DNA from: Herbinix luporum
GTDB taxonomy: Bacteria > Bacillota > Clostridia > Lachnospirales > Lachnospiraceae
DNA length: 64,000 nucleotides
Direction: 5' to 3'
NCBI RefSeq assembly: GCF_900070325.1
Contig: NZ_LN879430.1
Coordinates: 2,332,501-2,396,500 of the forward strand
The translations under genes and the position numbers were made by a program. Of the stretch, positions 8,571 through 17,058 are shown piece by piece. Under the pieces are notes generated by a model that saw only the letters and a list, made by a program, of their open reading frames with translations, searched no databases and was not told the origin of the DNA. How positions within the stretch are numbered: the first letter of the stretch is position 1; every line of letters starts with the position of its first letter.

Positions 8571-9785
8571 TTACATCTGTGACAATAAAAATTTCTCATG
8601 AACTGCATTCATAGCCTTTTCTACATGGGCTTCATCAATTAATACGGTAACTCTTATCTCAGAGGTAGAAATCATCTTGATATTGACACCTACATCATAT
8701 AAAGCCTCAAACATTTTTGCAGCTACACCGGTATTTGACATCATACCTGCTCCCACTATGGAGACCTTAGCAACCCCTTTTTCAACATCCACCTTCTGAC
8801 ACTTTAGGCTACCTTGACGATGTCTTTCTATGGTAGCTACCGCCTCATCAAGGTCATCTTCTTTTACTGTAAAGCTGATATCCTTGGTTCCGTCTCGGCC
8901 TACGGATTGTAAAATAATATCAACATTTATATTATGTCTTGCCAAATGATTAAATAATTTAAAGGCAACCCCAGGCTGATCTTCTAAACCTACAACCGCT
9001 ATACGGGCTGTATTTTTATCGGCAGCTACACCACTTACAAGCATTTTCTCCATATTTACTACCTCCTTGACAACAGTACCTTCTGTTTTATTAATGCTGG
9101 AACGAACCACCAGTTGTACACCATATTTTTTAGCCATTTCTACAGAACGGTTATGGAGTACCCCCGCCCCTAAGGATGCTAATTCAAGCATTTCATCGTA
9201 TGTAATTTCATTGAGTTTTCTTGCTGTTTTTACCATTCTGGGATCTGCTGTATATACCCCATCAACATCAGTATAAATCTCACATTTATCTGCATGAAGA
9301 GCTGCTGCCAGTGCCACTGCAGTGGTATCAGACCCTCCTCTTCCAAGAGTAGTATAATCATCAAATTTATTTACTCCTTGAAAACCTGTAACTAATACAA
9401 CTCTTCTATTTTGCAATTCATTTCGTATCCTGTCCGTATCTATTCTTTTTATTCTTGCATTACTATATACGGATGTGGTATGCATAGCAACCTGAAAAGC
9501 ATTTAATGAAACTGCCGGGATACCTAAGGCATCTAAGGCCATGGCCATAAGTGCAACGGATACCTGTTCCCCTGTTGTTAGCAGCATATCCATTTCTCTT
9601 TTGGAAGCATTGGGATTAATGTCTTTTGCCATCTGAATTAAGATATCGGTTTGTTTTCCCATTGCTGATAATACTACTACGATTTCATTGCCCTTCTTAT
9701 AATCTTCTTCGATACGTCTGGCAACATTGAAAATTCTTTCCTTGTCGGCGACTGATGTTCCGCCAAATTTCTTAACTATTAACAT
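8571..9785 (-). CDS. lysC: Aspartate kinase
   Basis: Phosphorylates aspartate, the first step toward threonine, methionine and lysine. KFGGTS is at residues 6-11 and the substrate region GFQGVNKFDDYTTLGRGGSD near 133-152. Two C-terminal ACT domains follow (from about 265), one carrying KMISTSEIRVTVLI, so feedback control by an end product is expected. At 404 residues it is a full-length monofunctional enzyme. It is the last gene of an operon with hom and an ACT-domain protein, suggesting a threonine-branch isozyme. Confidence 0.95.
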   Translation of the reverse strand: MLIVKKFGGTSVADKERIFNVARRIEEDYKKGNEIVVVLSAMGKQTDILIQMAKDINPNASKREMDMLLTTGEQVSVALMAMALDALGIPAVSLNAFQVAMHTTSVYSNARIKRIDTDRIRNELQNRRVVLVTGFQGVNKFDDYTTLGRGGSDTTAVALAAALHADKCEIYTDVDGVYTADPRMVKTARKLNEITYDEMLELASLGAGVLHNRSVEMAKKYGVQLVVRSSINKTEGTVVKEVVNMEKMLVSGVAADKNTARIAVVGLEDQPGVAFKLFNHLARHNINVDIILQSVGRDGTKDISFTVKEDDLDEAVATIERHRQGSLKCQKVDVEKGVAKVSIVGAGMMSNTGVAAKMFEALYDVGVNIKMISTSEIRVTVLIDEAHVEKAMNAVHEKFLLSQM

Positions 9786-9813
9786 ACTGCCTCCTAATAT
9801 TTAGTTTTCGTAC

Positions 9814-11019
9814 CTATTCTGGATTTTTAAACAACCTATCTATTATAGTATAGCCTTTTAATATAAGGTTTCCACTATTTTTTGCATCAAATTCATTATA
9901 AGAATATGGATTGTTCTTAGTAACTCGGCTGTCATATAGTAGATATGGGACCGGATCATCAGTATGGGTTCTTATTTTAATGGGTGTGGGATGATCTGGC
10001 ATAATAAGCATTCGATAATCTACCCCGGCTTCTTCCATCCCTACCGTAACCGTCTTTATTACCTTATAATCCAGATATTCTATGGCCTTAATTTTATTCT
10101 GGGTATTTCCCTGATGCCCCATCTCATCCGGTGCTTCCACATGAATATACACAAAGTCATAATTTTCTTTTAACAAGACATCTAGGGCTGCCCTAGCCTT
10201 CCCTTCATAATTTGTATGAAGGGTACCGTTGGCACCTTCTACCTCTACTACCTTCATTTTGGTACCGACAGCAATTCCTTTAAGTAAATCTACTGCCGAT
10301 ATCATTGCCCCTCTTTTACCATACTTCTCCTCAAAGGATGTAAGGGCAGGTCTTGTTCCCGCTCCCCAAAACCATATGGAATTAGCCACATTTTGCCCTT
10401 TTTTCTTACGTTCTATATTTACCGGATGATTGTTTAAAATATCATAACTTCTCTTCATCATATTTTTTAGGGCCGGCTCTTTGGGAAGGTAATCACCGAT
10501 AATTTTACCTAAAATATCATGGGGCTGGGCAAGGTCAATTACTTTTCCATGTTCCCAAATAGTCAAATGCCTATAGCTGGTTCCCAAATAGAATTTATAA
10601 ATATCATCCTCAAGTTCCTTCTTAAGGGCCTCAATCAAAAGCTTTGCTTCCTCAGTAGAAATTTCCCCGGCACTATGGTCTATAATGGTTTTTTCCTCAA
10701 AGTCTTCCTCCAAAGATAAGGTTACCAGATTGCATCTTAAAGCAATATCAGTATCCTTCATATCTACCCCGATACTTAAAGCCTCCAAGGGAGATCTTCC
10801 TGAATAATATTTTTCAGGATTATATCCAAGTACCGATAGATTAGCTGTATCGCTGCCCGGTTTCATTCCTTCAGGAATCGTATGAACTATCCCTAATTCA
10901 GATTTTTTCGCCAATAAATCTATACAAGGGGTATCAGCTACCATCAGGGGAGTTTTTCCCTGAATACTTGGTATAGGTTCATCTGCCATTCCGTCCCCTA
11001 ATACTATGATATATTTCAT
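9814..11019 (-). CDS. Cofactor-independent phosphoglycerate mutase family protein, proposed homoserine kinase
   Basis: Alkaline-phosphatase-superfamily protein of the archaeal-type phosphoglycerate mutase group. It starts MKYIIVLGDGMAD with metal-binding Asp near 9, has GSDTANLSVLGYNPEKYY near 55-72 (catalytic Ser/Thr region), and metal ligands in HVEAPDEMGHQG and MPDHPTP. Members lying between hom and lysC have been proposed by comparative genomics to act as the missing homoserine kinase; the same setting is seen here and no thrB is present. A TTG at 11037 would lengthen it; the ATG at 11019, just after GGAG, is preferred though the spacing is short. Confidence 0.85.
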   Translation of the reverse strand: MKYIIVLGDGMADEPIPSIQGKTPLMVADTPCIDLLAKKSELGIVHTIPEGMKPGSDTANLSVLGYNPEKYYSGRSPLEALSIGVDMKDTDIALRCNLVTLSLEEDFEEKTIIDHSAGEISTEEAKLLIEALKKELEDDIYKFYLGTSYRHLTIWEHGKVIDLAQPHDILGKIIGDYLPKEPALKNMMKRSYDILNNHPVNIERKKKGQNVANSIWFWGAGTRPALTSFEEKYGKRGAMISAVDLLKGIAVGTKMKVVEVEGANGTLHTNYEGKARAALDVLLKENYDFVYIHVEAPDEMGHQGNTQNKIKAIEYLDYKVIKTVTVGMEEAGVDYRMLIMPDHPTPIKIRTHTDDPVPYLLYDSRVTKNNPYSYNEFDAKNSGNLILKGYTIIDRLFKNPE

Positions 11020-11041
11020 AAGCTCCAGTCCCTTCAAAATA

Positions 11042-12256
11042 CTAAAATCTTACCCTAACACTTCCCACTATTCCACTTATCTGCTCTTTCTTTTCCTTCA
11101 TATCTTTTTCGCTTATTAGGGGTGTAATAAATGCCAATTCATCTGTGACCACCTCAGGAACCTTCTCAATCTCCCCAAATAATGCTTCCATATCTTTAAG
11201 AGTGTTATTTTCCTTTGAAACACGTACTAAAAATCTATGTTTTACACGATCGGTACTAATGAGCTCTAATTTCTTACTACTCCAGATTGTCCAAATGTTC
11301 TTATTAAGATGCTTGGCTGCATCTACCACGTCAGCAACAACAGCACTGGCGGTTGGAAGTTTTCCTGCACCGCTTCCATAAAACATTACATCTCCTATAA
11401 CATTTCCTTTAACATATATGCCATTAAATACATCGTTGACACTATATAGAGGATGATCTGCCCTAATCATTACGGGAGCTACCATGGCATATACACTTTC
11501 ATCCTCATCCCTGATGCTTGAGGCAAACAGTTTTATCCTTGCTTTTAGAGCCTTTGCATACTGAATATCTATATCTGTAATATGGGAAATCCCTTCGGTA
11601 TAAATATCCTCAAAGTCCACCTGCATACCATAGGCCAAGGAGGAAAGGATTGCTATCTTCCTACAGGCATCATGACCGTCAACATCGGCAGAAGGATCTC
11701 TTTCTGCATATCCTAAGGCTTGTGCATTTTTTAATGCAGTTTCAAAATCAATATCCTCTTCACTCATTTTACTTAATATATAATTAGTAGTTCCATTTAA
11801 AATTCCTGTGATCTCAACAATTTCATCGGCAGTCAGGGATTGATTTAAAGGACGGATAATAGGAATTCCCCCGCCTACACTGGCCTCAAAAAGGAAGTTA
11901 AGATTTTTTTCTTTAGCAAGATCTAAAAGTTCTGCTCCATGCTTTGCAACCAGTTCTTTATTAGATGTAACCACACTCTTACCGTTTAGTAGGGCTTTTT
12001 TAACAAAGGAGTAAGCCGGCTCAACTCCTCCCATTACCTCAACAACAATCTTTACCTCAGGATCATCTAGGATTATATCTGCATCATGAACCAGTATATC
12101 CATTATAGGATCACCGGGAAATTCCTTAAGATCTAACACATATTTAACATTAATTTCATCTCCGGCTCTTTTAAAAATGCTGTCGCCGTTAATCCTTAAG
12201 ACTTCCACAACCCCCGAACCGATTGTGCCATATCCTAGGACTGCTATGTTAATCAT
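11042..12256 (-). CDS. hom: Homoserine dehydrogenase
   Basis: NAD(P)-dependent reduction of aspartate semialdehyde to homoserine. The Rossmann motif GYGTIG is at 8-13, the catalytic-domain signature GILNGTTNYIL near 167-178 and DVDGHDACRK near 210. A C-terminal ACT domain (from about 325) makes it the 404-residue threonine-regulated form. It lies 22 bases upstream of the mutase-like gene and 53 bases downstream of the ACT-domain gene. Confidence 0.95.
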   Translation of the reverse strand: MINIAVLGYGTIGSGVVEVLRINGDSIFKRAGDEINVKYVLDLKEFPGDPIMDILVHDADIILDDPEVKIVVEVMGGVEPAYSFVKKALLNGKSVVTSNKELVAKHGAELLDLAKEKNLNFLFEASVGGGIPIIRPLNQSLTADEIVEITGILNGTTNYILSKMSEEDIDFETALKNAQALGYAERDPSADVDGHDACRKIAILSSLAYGMQVDFEDIYTEGISHITDIDIQYAKALKARIKLFASSIRDEDESVYAMVAPVMIRADHPLYSVNDVFNGIYVKGNVIGDVMFYGSGAGKLPTASAVVADVVDAAKHLNKNIWTIWSSKKLELISTDRVKHRFLVRVSKENNTLKDMEALFGEIEKVPEVVTDELAFITPLISEKDMKEKKEQISGIVGSVRVRF

Positions 12257-12309
12257 GATATTCCTCCATTTCTTCCTCTATTTTCATAAAATATTTTAAT
12301 TAATTTATA

Positions 12310-12750
12310 TTATTCTCTGGCTAATATTTTTACATAATGAATGCCTTCCATTTCTTCAATAGATTGCAACATAACAGAAATACTTTCTGTTTGCGGCAGT
12401 ATCTCAATGCTTAAGGTCAGCATTGCAATTTTATTTACGGGAATTGTCTGATGTATAGTAAGAATATTGGCATGAAATTTTGCCACATTACTAAGTACCT
12501 TGGATAAAAGTCCCGGGGTATCATCCATTTGAAGAATAAATGTTATGGTCTTTCCCCTCGAATGTTCATAAAAAGGCATAATATCATCCCGGTATTTATA
12601 GAAGGAGCTTCTGCTAATTTGTACAGCATCTGTCGCTTCCTGTACCGTCATAACCCTTTCAGAATCAAGAAGCCTCTTTGCTTTTACAACTTTTAAAAGC
12701 ACCTCAGGCAGTGCCTTCTTTTTCACAATAAAATATTGATCTTCACTCAA
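12310..12750 (-). CDS. ACT domain-containing protein (UPF0735/PheB-like)
   Basis: The 146-residue protein has an N-terminal helix-turn-helix-like region (residues about 35-60, VQEATDAVQISRSSFYKY) and a C-terminal ACT domain (about 72-144, beginning ITFILQMDDTPGLLSKVL). The family is annotated as PheB/UPF0735 and occurs next to hom or pheA in Firmicutes. An amino-acid-responsive regulatory role is plausible but not shown. It is the first gene of the hom-lysC operon. Confidence 0.88.
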   Translation of the reverse strand: MSEDQYFIVKKKALPEVLLKVVKAKRLLDSERVMTVQEATDAVQISRSSFYKYRDDIMPFYEHSRGKTITFILQMDDTPGLLSKVLSNVAKFHANILTIHQTIPVNKIAMLTLSIEILPQTESISVMLQSIEEMEGIHYVKILARE

Positions 12751-12820
12751 ATCATCTTACCTCCAGGAGATTGTTTTAAATCTATTACTAGGGCTTTTGT
12801 ATGCAAGCCAGATACAATTG

Positions 12821-12865
12821 TCTTTCATAGAAAGAAATCTTATCATATATTTATACATAATGCAA
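12821..12865 (-). promoter_or_regulatory. Sigma-A promoter of the threonine-branch operon with a start-site hairpin
   Basis: Minus-strand TTGCAT (12860-12865), 17-base spacer, TAAGAT (12837-12842). Immediately downstream, at the expected start of the RNA, is a short hairpin TCTTTC-TAT-GAAAGA (12821-12835), which could stabilise the 5' end or act as an operator. Confidence 0.6.
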
Positions 12866-12971
12866 TACTATATTCTCACTGTTTTAACCGAAAATTGAAA
12901 CTTTGTGACTTATGCTTGATTAATTCATTTTATATGCATAAATATTGTATATTTATGAGAATAATCTTTAT

Positions 12972-13011
12972 TAAAAAAGCTGGCAGTAAGCAATGCATAC
13001 TTTTTACCAGC
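12972..13011 (-). terminator. Terminator of the amino acid ABC transporter operon
   Basis: Stem GCTGG (12979-12983) with CCAGC (13007-13011), plus inner AGTA/TACT pairing, followed on the minus strand by six T residues. Confidence 0.8.
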
Positions 13012-13042
13012 CTATTATCACATGATAACTATGAATATTATT

Positions 13043-13765
13043 TTATAAAACTTTTGAAAGAAATTCCTTAAGCCTTGGATGTTTGGGATTAGCAAATAAT
13101 TCATCAGGACTATTTTGTTCTACAATTTCACCTTCATCCATAAACAAGACCCTAGTGGCCACCTTTTTTGCAAAACTCATTTCATGGGTTACCACCACCA
13201 TAGTCATACCCTCTTCTGCTAAACTAACCATCAAATCCAGGACTTCACCAACCATTTCAGGATCCAGTGCCGAGGTAGGTTCGTCAAATAACATAACACT
13301 GGGATTCATGGCTAAGGCACGGATAATTGCAATACGCTGCTTTTGTCCTCCGGACAGTTGGTTTGGATAAGAGTCAGCTTTTTGGGTAAGTCCTATTTTT
13401 TTTAACAGTTCTATGGCCTTATCTTTTGCTTCATCTTTTGACATAATACCAAGCTTTACAGGGGCCAAAGTTATATTTTCTAATACAGTCAAATGAGGAA
13501 ATAAATTAAATTGCTGAAATACCATACCCATTTTTTGTCTTATTTGATTTATATTTATATTTTTATCATTTATTTTTTTACCTTCAAACCAAACTTCACC
13601 TTCGGTTGGCTCTTCTAGCAGATTCAAACAACGAAGAAAAGTGGATTTACCGGAACCGGAAGGGCCTATTATAACTACCTTTTCTCCTTTATGAATTGTC
13701 TCATCGATCCCCTTTAAAACCATATGATTTCCAAAAGCTTTCTTAAGATTCTTAGTTACGATCAC
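13043..13765 (-). CDS. glnQ: Polar amino acid ABC transporter ATP-binding protein (GlnQ-like)
   Basis: ATPase of a polar-amino-acid importer. From the GTG at 13765, Walker [10 protein letters not shown] is at about 34-42, the signature LSGGQKQR at about 137-144 and Walker B LFDEP at 159-163. The frame stays open to 13786, but that ATG lies inside the sequence carrying the AAAGGAGG ribosome binding site, so GTG is preferred; it gives the family-typical [12 protein letters not shown]. It overlaps the permease gene by 14 bases, so the two are translationally coupled. The exact amino acid cannot be predicted. Confidence 0.92.
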   Translation of the reverse strand: MIVTKNLKKAFGNHMVLKGIDETIHKGEKVVIIGPSGSGKSTFLRCLNLLEEPTEGEVWFEGKKINDKNININQIRQKMGMVFQQFNLFPHLTVLENITLAPVKLGIMSKDEAKDKAIELLKKIGLTQKADSYPNQLSGGQKQRIAIIRALAMNPSVMLFDEPTSALDPEMVGEVLDLMVSLAEEGMTMVVVTHEMSFAKKVATRVLFMDEGEIVEQNSPDELFANPKHPRLKEFLSKVL

Positions 13766-14462
13766 CTTTAGCCAACCTCCTTTCAAATATGGATAAAAGT
13801 TTGGACAATCCCATTACAATAACCAGATAAAATAGGGCTACTATTATTAACGGCGGAAGTATATCCCAGGTCCTAGACCCAATATACTGAGCTGCCTGCG
13901 TAAGGTCAGTTATAGCTATAACACTGGCAACCGATGTTTCTTTTATTAATATTATAAATTCATTACCCAAAGCAGGAAGGATATTTCTCACTGCCTGAGG
14001 TAGAATTATCATAACCATAGTTTGAACATAACTCATTCCCAGTGAACGACCTGCCTCCATCTGTCCCTTATCAATGGAATCAATTCCTGCTCTTATTATT
14101 TCTGATACATAGGCACCGGAATTAATGCCGAAACAGACTGCTCCTATTAATATTTCATTGGAATCCCTAGAGGTAAAGATTAGATTATATATAATTAAAA
14201 GCTGCACCATAACAGGTGTACCACGGATGACATTTATATAAATATTACATAGGGAAGAAAGCCACTTCATCTTATAGTTTATTGAAGTTACATTTAAAAC
14301 TGCCACCAGTACTCCTATTAATATTCCTAATATAATTGCAAAAAATGAGATTAATAATGTGACTTTTAAACCATCCAGATATGCTAGATATCTTTGTTCC
14401 GGAATTAGTGCTTTGTAAAAGGATGAATAAATTTCCTTAAACCAGGTAGCTGATAAATACAA
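13752..14462 (-). CDS. Polar amino acid ABC transporter permease
   Basis: HisM/GlnP-type permease with about five membrane segments and the EAA loop [20 protein letters not shown] near 140. An ATG at 14501 would add 13 residues but has no ribosome binding site; the TTG at 14462 follows AGGTGGG by 6 bases and gives 236 residues, the usual size, so it was chosen. It is preceded by an intercistronic hairpin and followed, with overlap, by the ATPase gene. Confidence 0.88.
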   Translation of the reverse strand: MYLSATWFKEIYSSFYKALIPEQRYLAYLDGLKVTLLISFFAIILGILIGVLVAVLNVTSINYKMKWLSSLCNIYINVIRGTPVMVQLLIIYNLIFTSRDSNEILIGAVCFGINSGAYVSEIIRAGIDSIDKGQMEAGRSLGMSYVQTMVMIILPQAVRNILPALGNEFIILIKETSVASVIAITDLTQAAQYIGSRTWDILPPLIIVALFYLVIVMGLSKLLSIFERRLAKGDRN

Positions 14463-14507
14463 ATTTTTCCCACCTTTCTTTAAATTTTTCTTCACATACA
14501 TTAAGAT

Positions 14508-14532
14508 AGGGCTGCACTTAAAATACAGCCCT
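14508..14532 (-). other. Intercistronic hairpin between binding-protein and permease genes
   Basis: Arms AGGGCTG (14508-14514) and CAGCCCT (14526-14532) pair perfectly. No T-run follows on the minus strand, so it looks like an mRNA-stabilising or partial-termination hairpin of the kind that lets binding protein be made in excess of the membrane subunits. Confidence 0.65.
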
Positions 14533-14558
14533 TAACTACAATCTTTAAGCAAATTTAT

Positions 14559-15302
14559 CTATTCACTTGTATGATTGGCCAAAAATTCCTCTATCTTTCC
14601 CTCAGCCTTCAATTGCTCAATTACTGTATTAATAGTCTCTAATAATTCCTTATTACCCTTCTTCACAGCAATTGCGTACATATCTTTAAATAATACTCCG
14701 TCAAGTACAGTTAGTTCAGGATTTGCAACTACCATCTCTTTTGCAGGATAATAATCCATTACTATACAGTCAATCTTGCCATTCTTTAAATCTTCAGCTG
14801 CTTGTCCGAACTTACTATAACGTTTAATCTCCTTAGCATCTACATTCTCTTCAACCCAAAAGTCAGCTACATTTCCCTGTTGTACTCCGATGATTTTACC
14901 GTCTAAATCCTCAATACTTTCAACTGTGGGATTTTCTTTATTAACTACTACTACTTCATCTGCAGCTTCTACATAGCCAATTGAAAAGTCCATTTCTTCT
15001 GCTCGCTCCGGAGTAATTGAAACCCCTGCAGCTACAAAATCCACAGTACCATTTTGTACAGCCATAAGAGCACTATCAAACTCCATATTCTTAATAACAA
15101 GTTCTTTTCCTAAGTAATCAGCAATAGCCTTAGCAATATCAATATCTACTCCGACTATTTCATTACCTTTCATGTACTCATAAGGTGCAAAACCTGCTTC
15201 GGTACCTACAATTATGGTGTCTTTTTTCTTAGAACCACATCCGAAAAGTAACAACACAGAACACATGGTTATTGACAATATACTAATTATTTTCTTTTTC
15301 AT
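14559..15302 (-). CDS. Amino acid ABC transporter substrate-binding lipoprotein
   Basis: Extracellular binding protein of the SBP_bac_3 family. A lipoprotein signal with lipobox LLFGC puts the acylated cysteine at residue 22. The mature part starts with a binding-fold stretch (VGTEAGFAPYEY) and contains VDIDIAKAIADYLGKEL and FVAAGVSITPERAEEMDFS, typical of the His/Gln/Arg-type proteins. The ATG at 15302 follows GGAGG by 6 bases; an ATG four codons upstream overlaps that site. It is the first gene of the transporter operon. Confidence 0.93.
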   Translation of the reverse strand: MKKKIISILSITMCSVLLLFGCGSKKKDTIIVGTEAGFAPYEYMKGNEIVGVDIDIAKAIADYLGKELVIKNMEFDSALMAVQNGTVDFVAAGVSITPERAEEMDFSIGYVEAADEVVVVNKENPTVESIEDLDGKIIGVQQGNVADFWVEENVDAKEIKRYSKFGQAAEDLKNGKIDCIVMDYYPAKEMVVANPELTVLDGVLFKDMYAIAVKKGNKELLETINTVIEQLKAEGKIEEFLANHTSE

Positions 15303-15349
15303 AATAACCTCCAAATTAGCAAGTTCATCAGAGGTTCCTCATATTTAAT

Positions 15350-15805
15350 CTAGATATTAACAAGCTCCTCTAAAAGGTTAATCTCTTCATTATCAAGAAG
15401 CATATCACTGTCTAATAGTAAAATGAGGTTTCCTCCTGATTTTGCGATATATTTTATATAAGAGGTGTTATTATTTTTTATAACCTGAGGAAGGTCAAAT
15501 ACATCGGTTGTTTCGATATCCATTATGCCATTCACCTTATCTACTTCCAAGGCAATAGGCATACCCTTTACACTACTTATCAATAATCTTGTGTCTTTAT
15601 CCCGCTCCTTCTCAGGAATACCAAACTTACTTCTAAGACTGTAAACCGGTATTTCATCGCCCCGTAAATAAATCTTACCTTTAACATTTTTAGGTGAATC
15701 TGGCAAATATTCAATATTAAAATCCTTTTCGACTGTGTTTATATTTGCTATATCTAGTCCATATTCTTCCCCATCTACTAGAAAAACCGCCAGCTTTGTT
15801 TCCAT
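15350..15805 (-). CDS. cheW: CheW-like domain protein
   Basis: A single CheW domain of 151 residues: METKLAVFLVDGEEYGLDI at the N-terminus, YLRGDEIPVYSLRSKFG near 47-63, then LEVDKVNGIMDI. CheW couples chemoreceptors to the CheA kinase at the inner face of the membrane. It stands alone here between prfB and an amino acid transporter, away from any visible che operon, so it may serve a dedicated receptor or be a stand-alone adaptor. The ATG has AAGGAGGATTG upstream. Confidence 0.85.
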   Translation of the reverse strand: METKLAVFLVDGEEYGLDIANINTVEKDFNIEYLPDSPKNVKGKIYLRGDEIPVYSLRSKFGIPEKERDKDTRLLISSVKGMPIALEVDKVNGIMDIETTDVFDLPQVIKNNNTSYIKYIAKSGGNLILLLDSDMLLDNEEINLLEELVNI

Positions 15806-15840
15806 TAAAACAATCCTCCTTCTCCCAAAAAATATTTGTT

Positions 15841-16960
15841 TTAGAACTGTAGATTATTTTGTGCATTCCATTTTAAGTATGCATTAATAAAGGGATCTAG
15901 ATTTCCGTCAAGAACTCCTTGTGCATTACCGACTTCTTCATTGGTTCTGTGGTCCTTTACCATAGTATAAGGCTGTAGAACATAAGAACGAATCTGGTTG
16001 CCCCATCCTATTTCCTTCACTTCTCCGCGAATTTCAGAAATCTTTTCTTGATTCTCCTGCTTTTTCATCATATATAACTTGGCCTTAAGCATCTGCATTG
16101 CCTTGTTCTTATTCTGCAGCTGAGAACGTTCATTCTGACACTGTACCACGGTATTTGTGGGTAGGTGAGTAATCCTGATTGCCGATGCAGTTTTATTTAC
16201 ATGCTGTCCTCCGGCACCACTGGCATGAAAAGTATCAATTCTTAAATCCTTTTCATCAATTTCAATTCCGGTATCTTCCTCTATATCCGGCATAACATCA
16301 CAGGAAACAAATGATGTCTGTCGTTTACCGGCTGCATTAAATGGTGAGATTCTGACTAAACGATGAACACCCCGTTCAGACTTTAGATAGCCATAGGCAT
16401 TCTCACCATTAATTTGCAAGGTAACCGACTTAAGTCCTGCTTCCTCTCCGTCTAGAAAATCAAGAATCTCCGTGGTATAACCTTTTTTATCAGCCCATCG
16501 TTGGTACATTCTGCATAACATACTGGCCCAATCACAGCTTTCTGTTCCTCCTGCCCCTGCATGGAGAGTAAGAATTGCATTGTAGCTGTCATATTCATCA
16601 GATAAGAGGGTTTTTAGCTTAAGGTCTTCTAAATCTTCTACAAAAAGATTTAGAGCCTCTTCGATCTCAGGAAGTAAGGTCTCATCATTCTCCTCATATC
16701 CCATCTGAATTAGGGTCGCAATATCATCATATTCTGATTGAAGCCTCTTAAATTCATCAACAATACTTTTTAGGCTTTTTAACTCCCTCATGATATCCTG
16801 AGCTTTCTTTGTATCATCCCAAAACCCAGGTTCCTCCATGATTTGGTTAATTTCTTTTATACGGTTTGTTTTCCCTTCAAGGTCAAAGTGAATCCCTCAC
16901 TTCAGCCAACGGTTTTTCATAGGTTCCTAAGGTATATTTATATTGATCTAAGTCAACCAC
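15841..16960 (-). CDS. prfB: Peptide chain release factor 2, with +1 programmed frameshift
   Basis: Terminates translation at UGA and UAA. The gene is read in two frames: 25 codons from the GTG at 16960 end with CTT TGA (16886-16888, 16883-16885); a +1 shift at CTT-TGA-C continues as Asp-Leu-Glu-Gly and runs to 15841, giving 372 residues. A GAGGG sequence five bases ahead of CTT may act as the stimulatory internal Shine-Dalgarno. The SPF anticodon-like tripeptide is at about 205-207 and the GGQ loop at about 250-252. Annotated in one frame it would start falsely at 16839 and lose 40 residues. Confidence 0.95.
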
Positions 16961-17013
16961 CTAATCACCTCTTTCTAGTATTATATATAACTATTTATAA
17001 AAATACAATGTAT

Positions 17014-17058
17014 AATGTATAAAAATTCGACATGGTTTTTTTATTATTTTTATACATT
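17014..17058 (-). other. Hairpin spanning the secA stop codon
   Basis: Arms AATGTATAAAAAT (17014-17026) and ATTTTTATACATT (17046-17058) are perfectly complementary and include the secA stop codon. No terminating T-run follows on the minus strand, so it may be an mRNA-stability or attenuation element between secA and prfB. Confidence 0.5.

Noticed and set aside
12736..13071. 111-codon plus-strand frame between the threonine and ABC operons
   Set aside because: Crosses a promoter and a terminator of the minus-strand genes and has no ribosome binding site.
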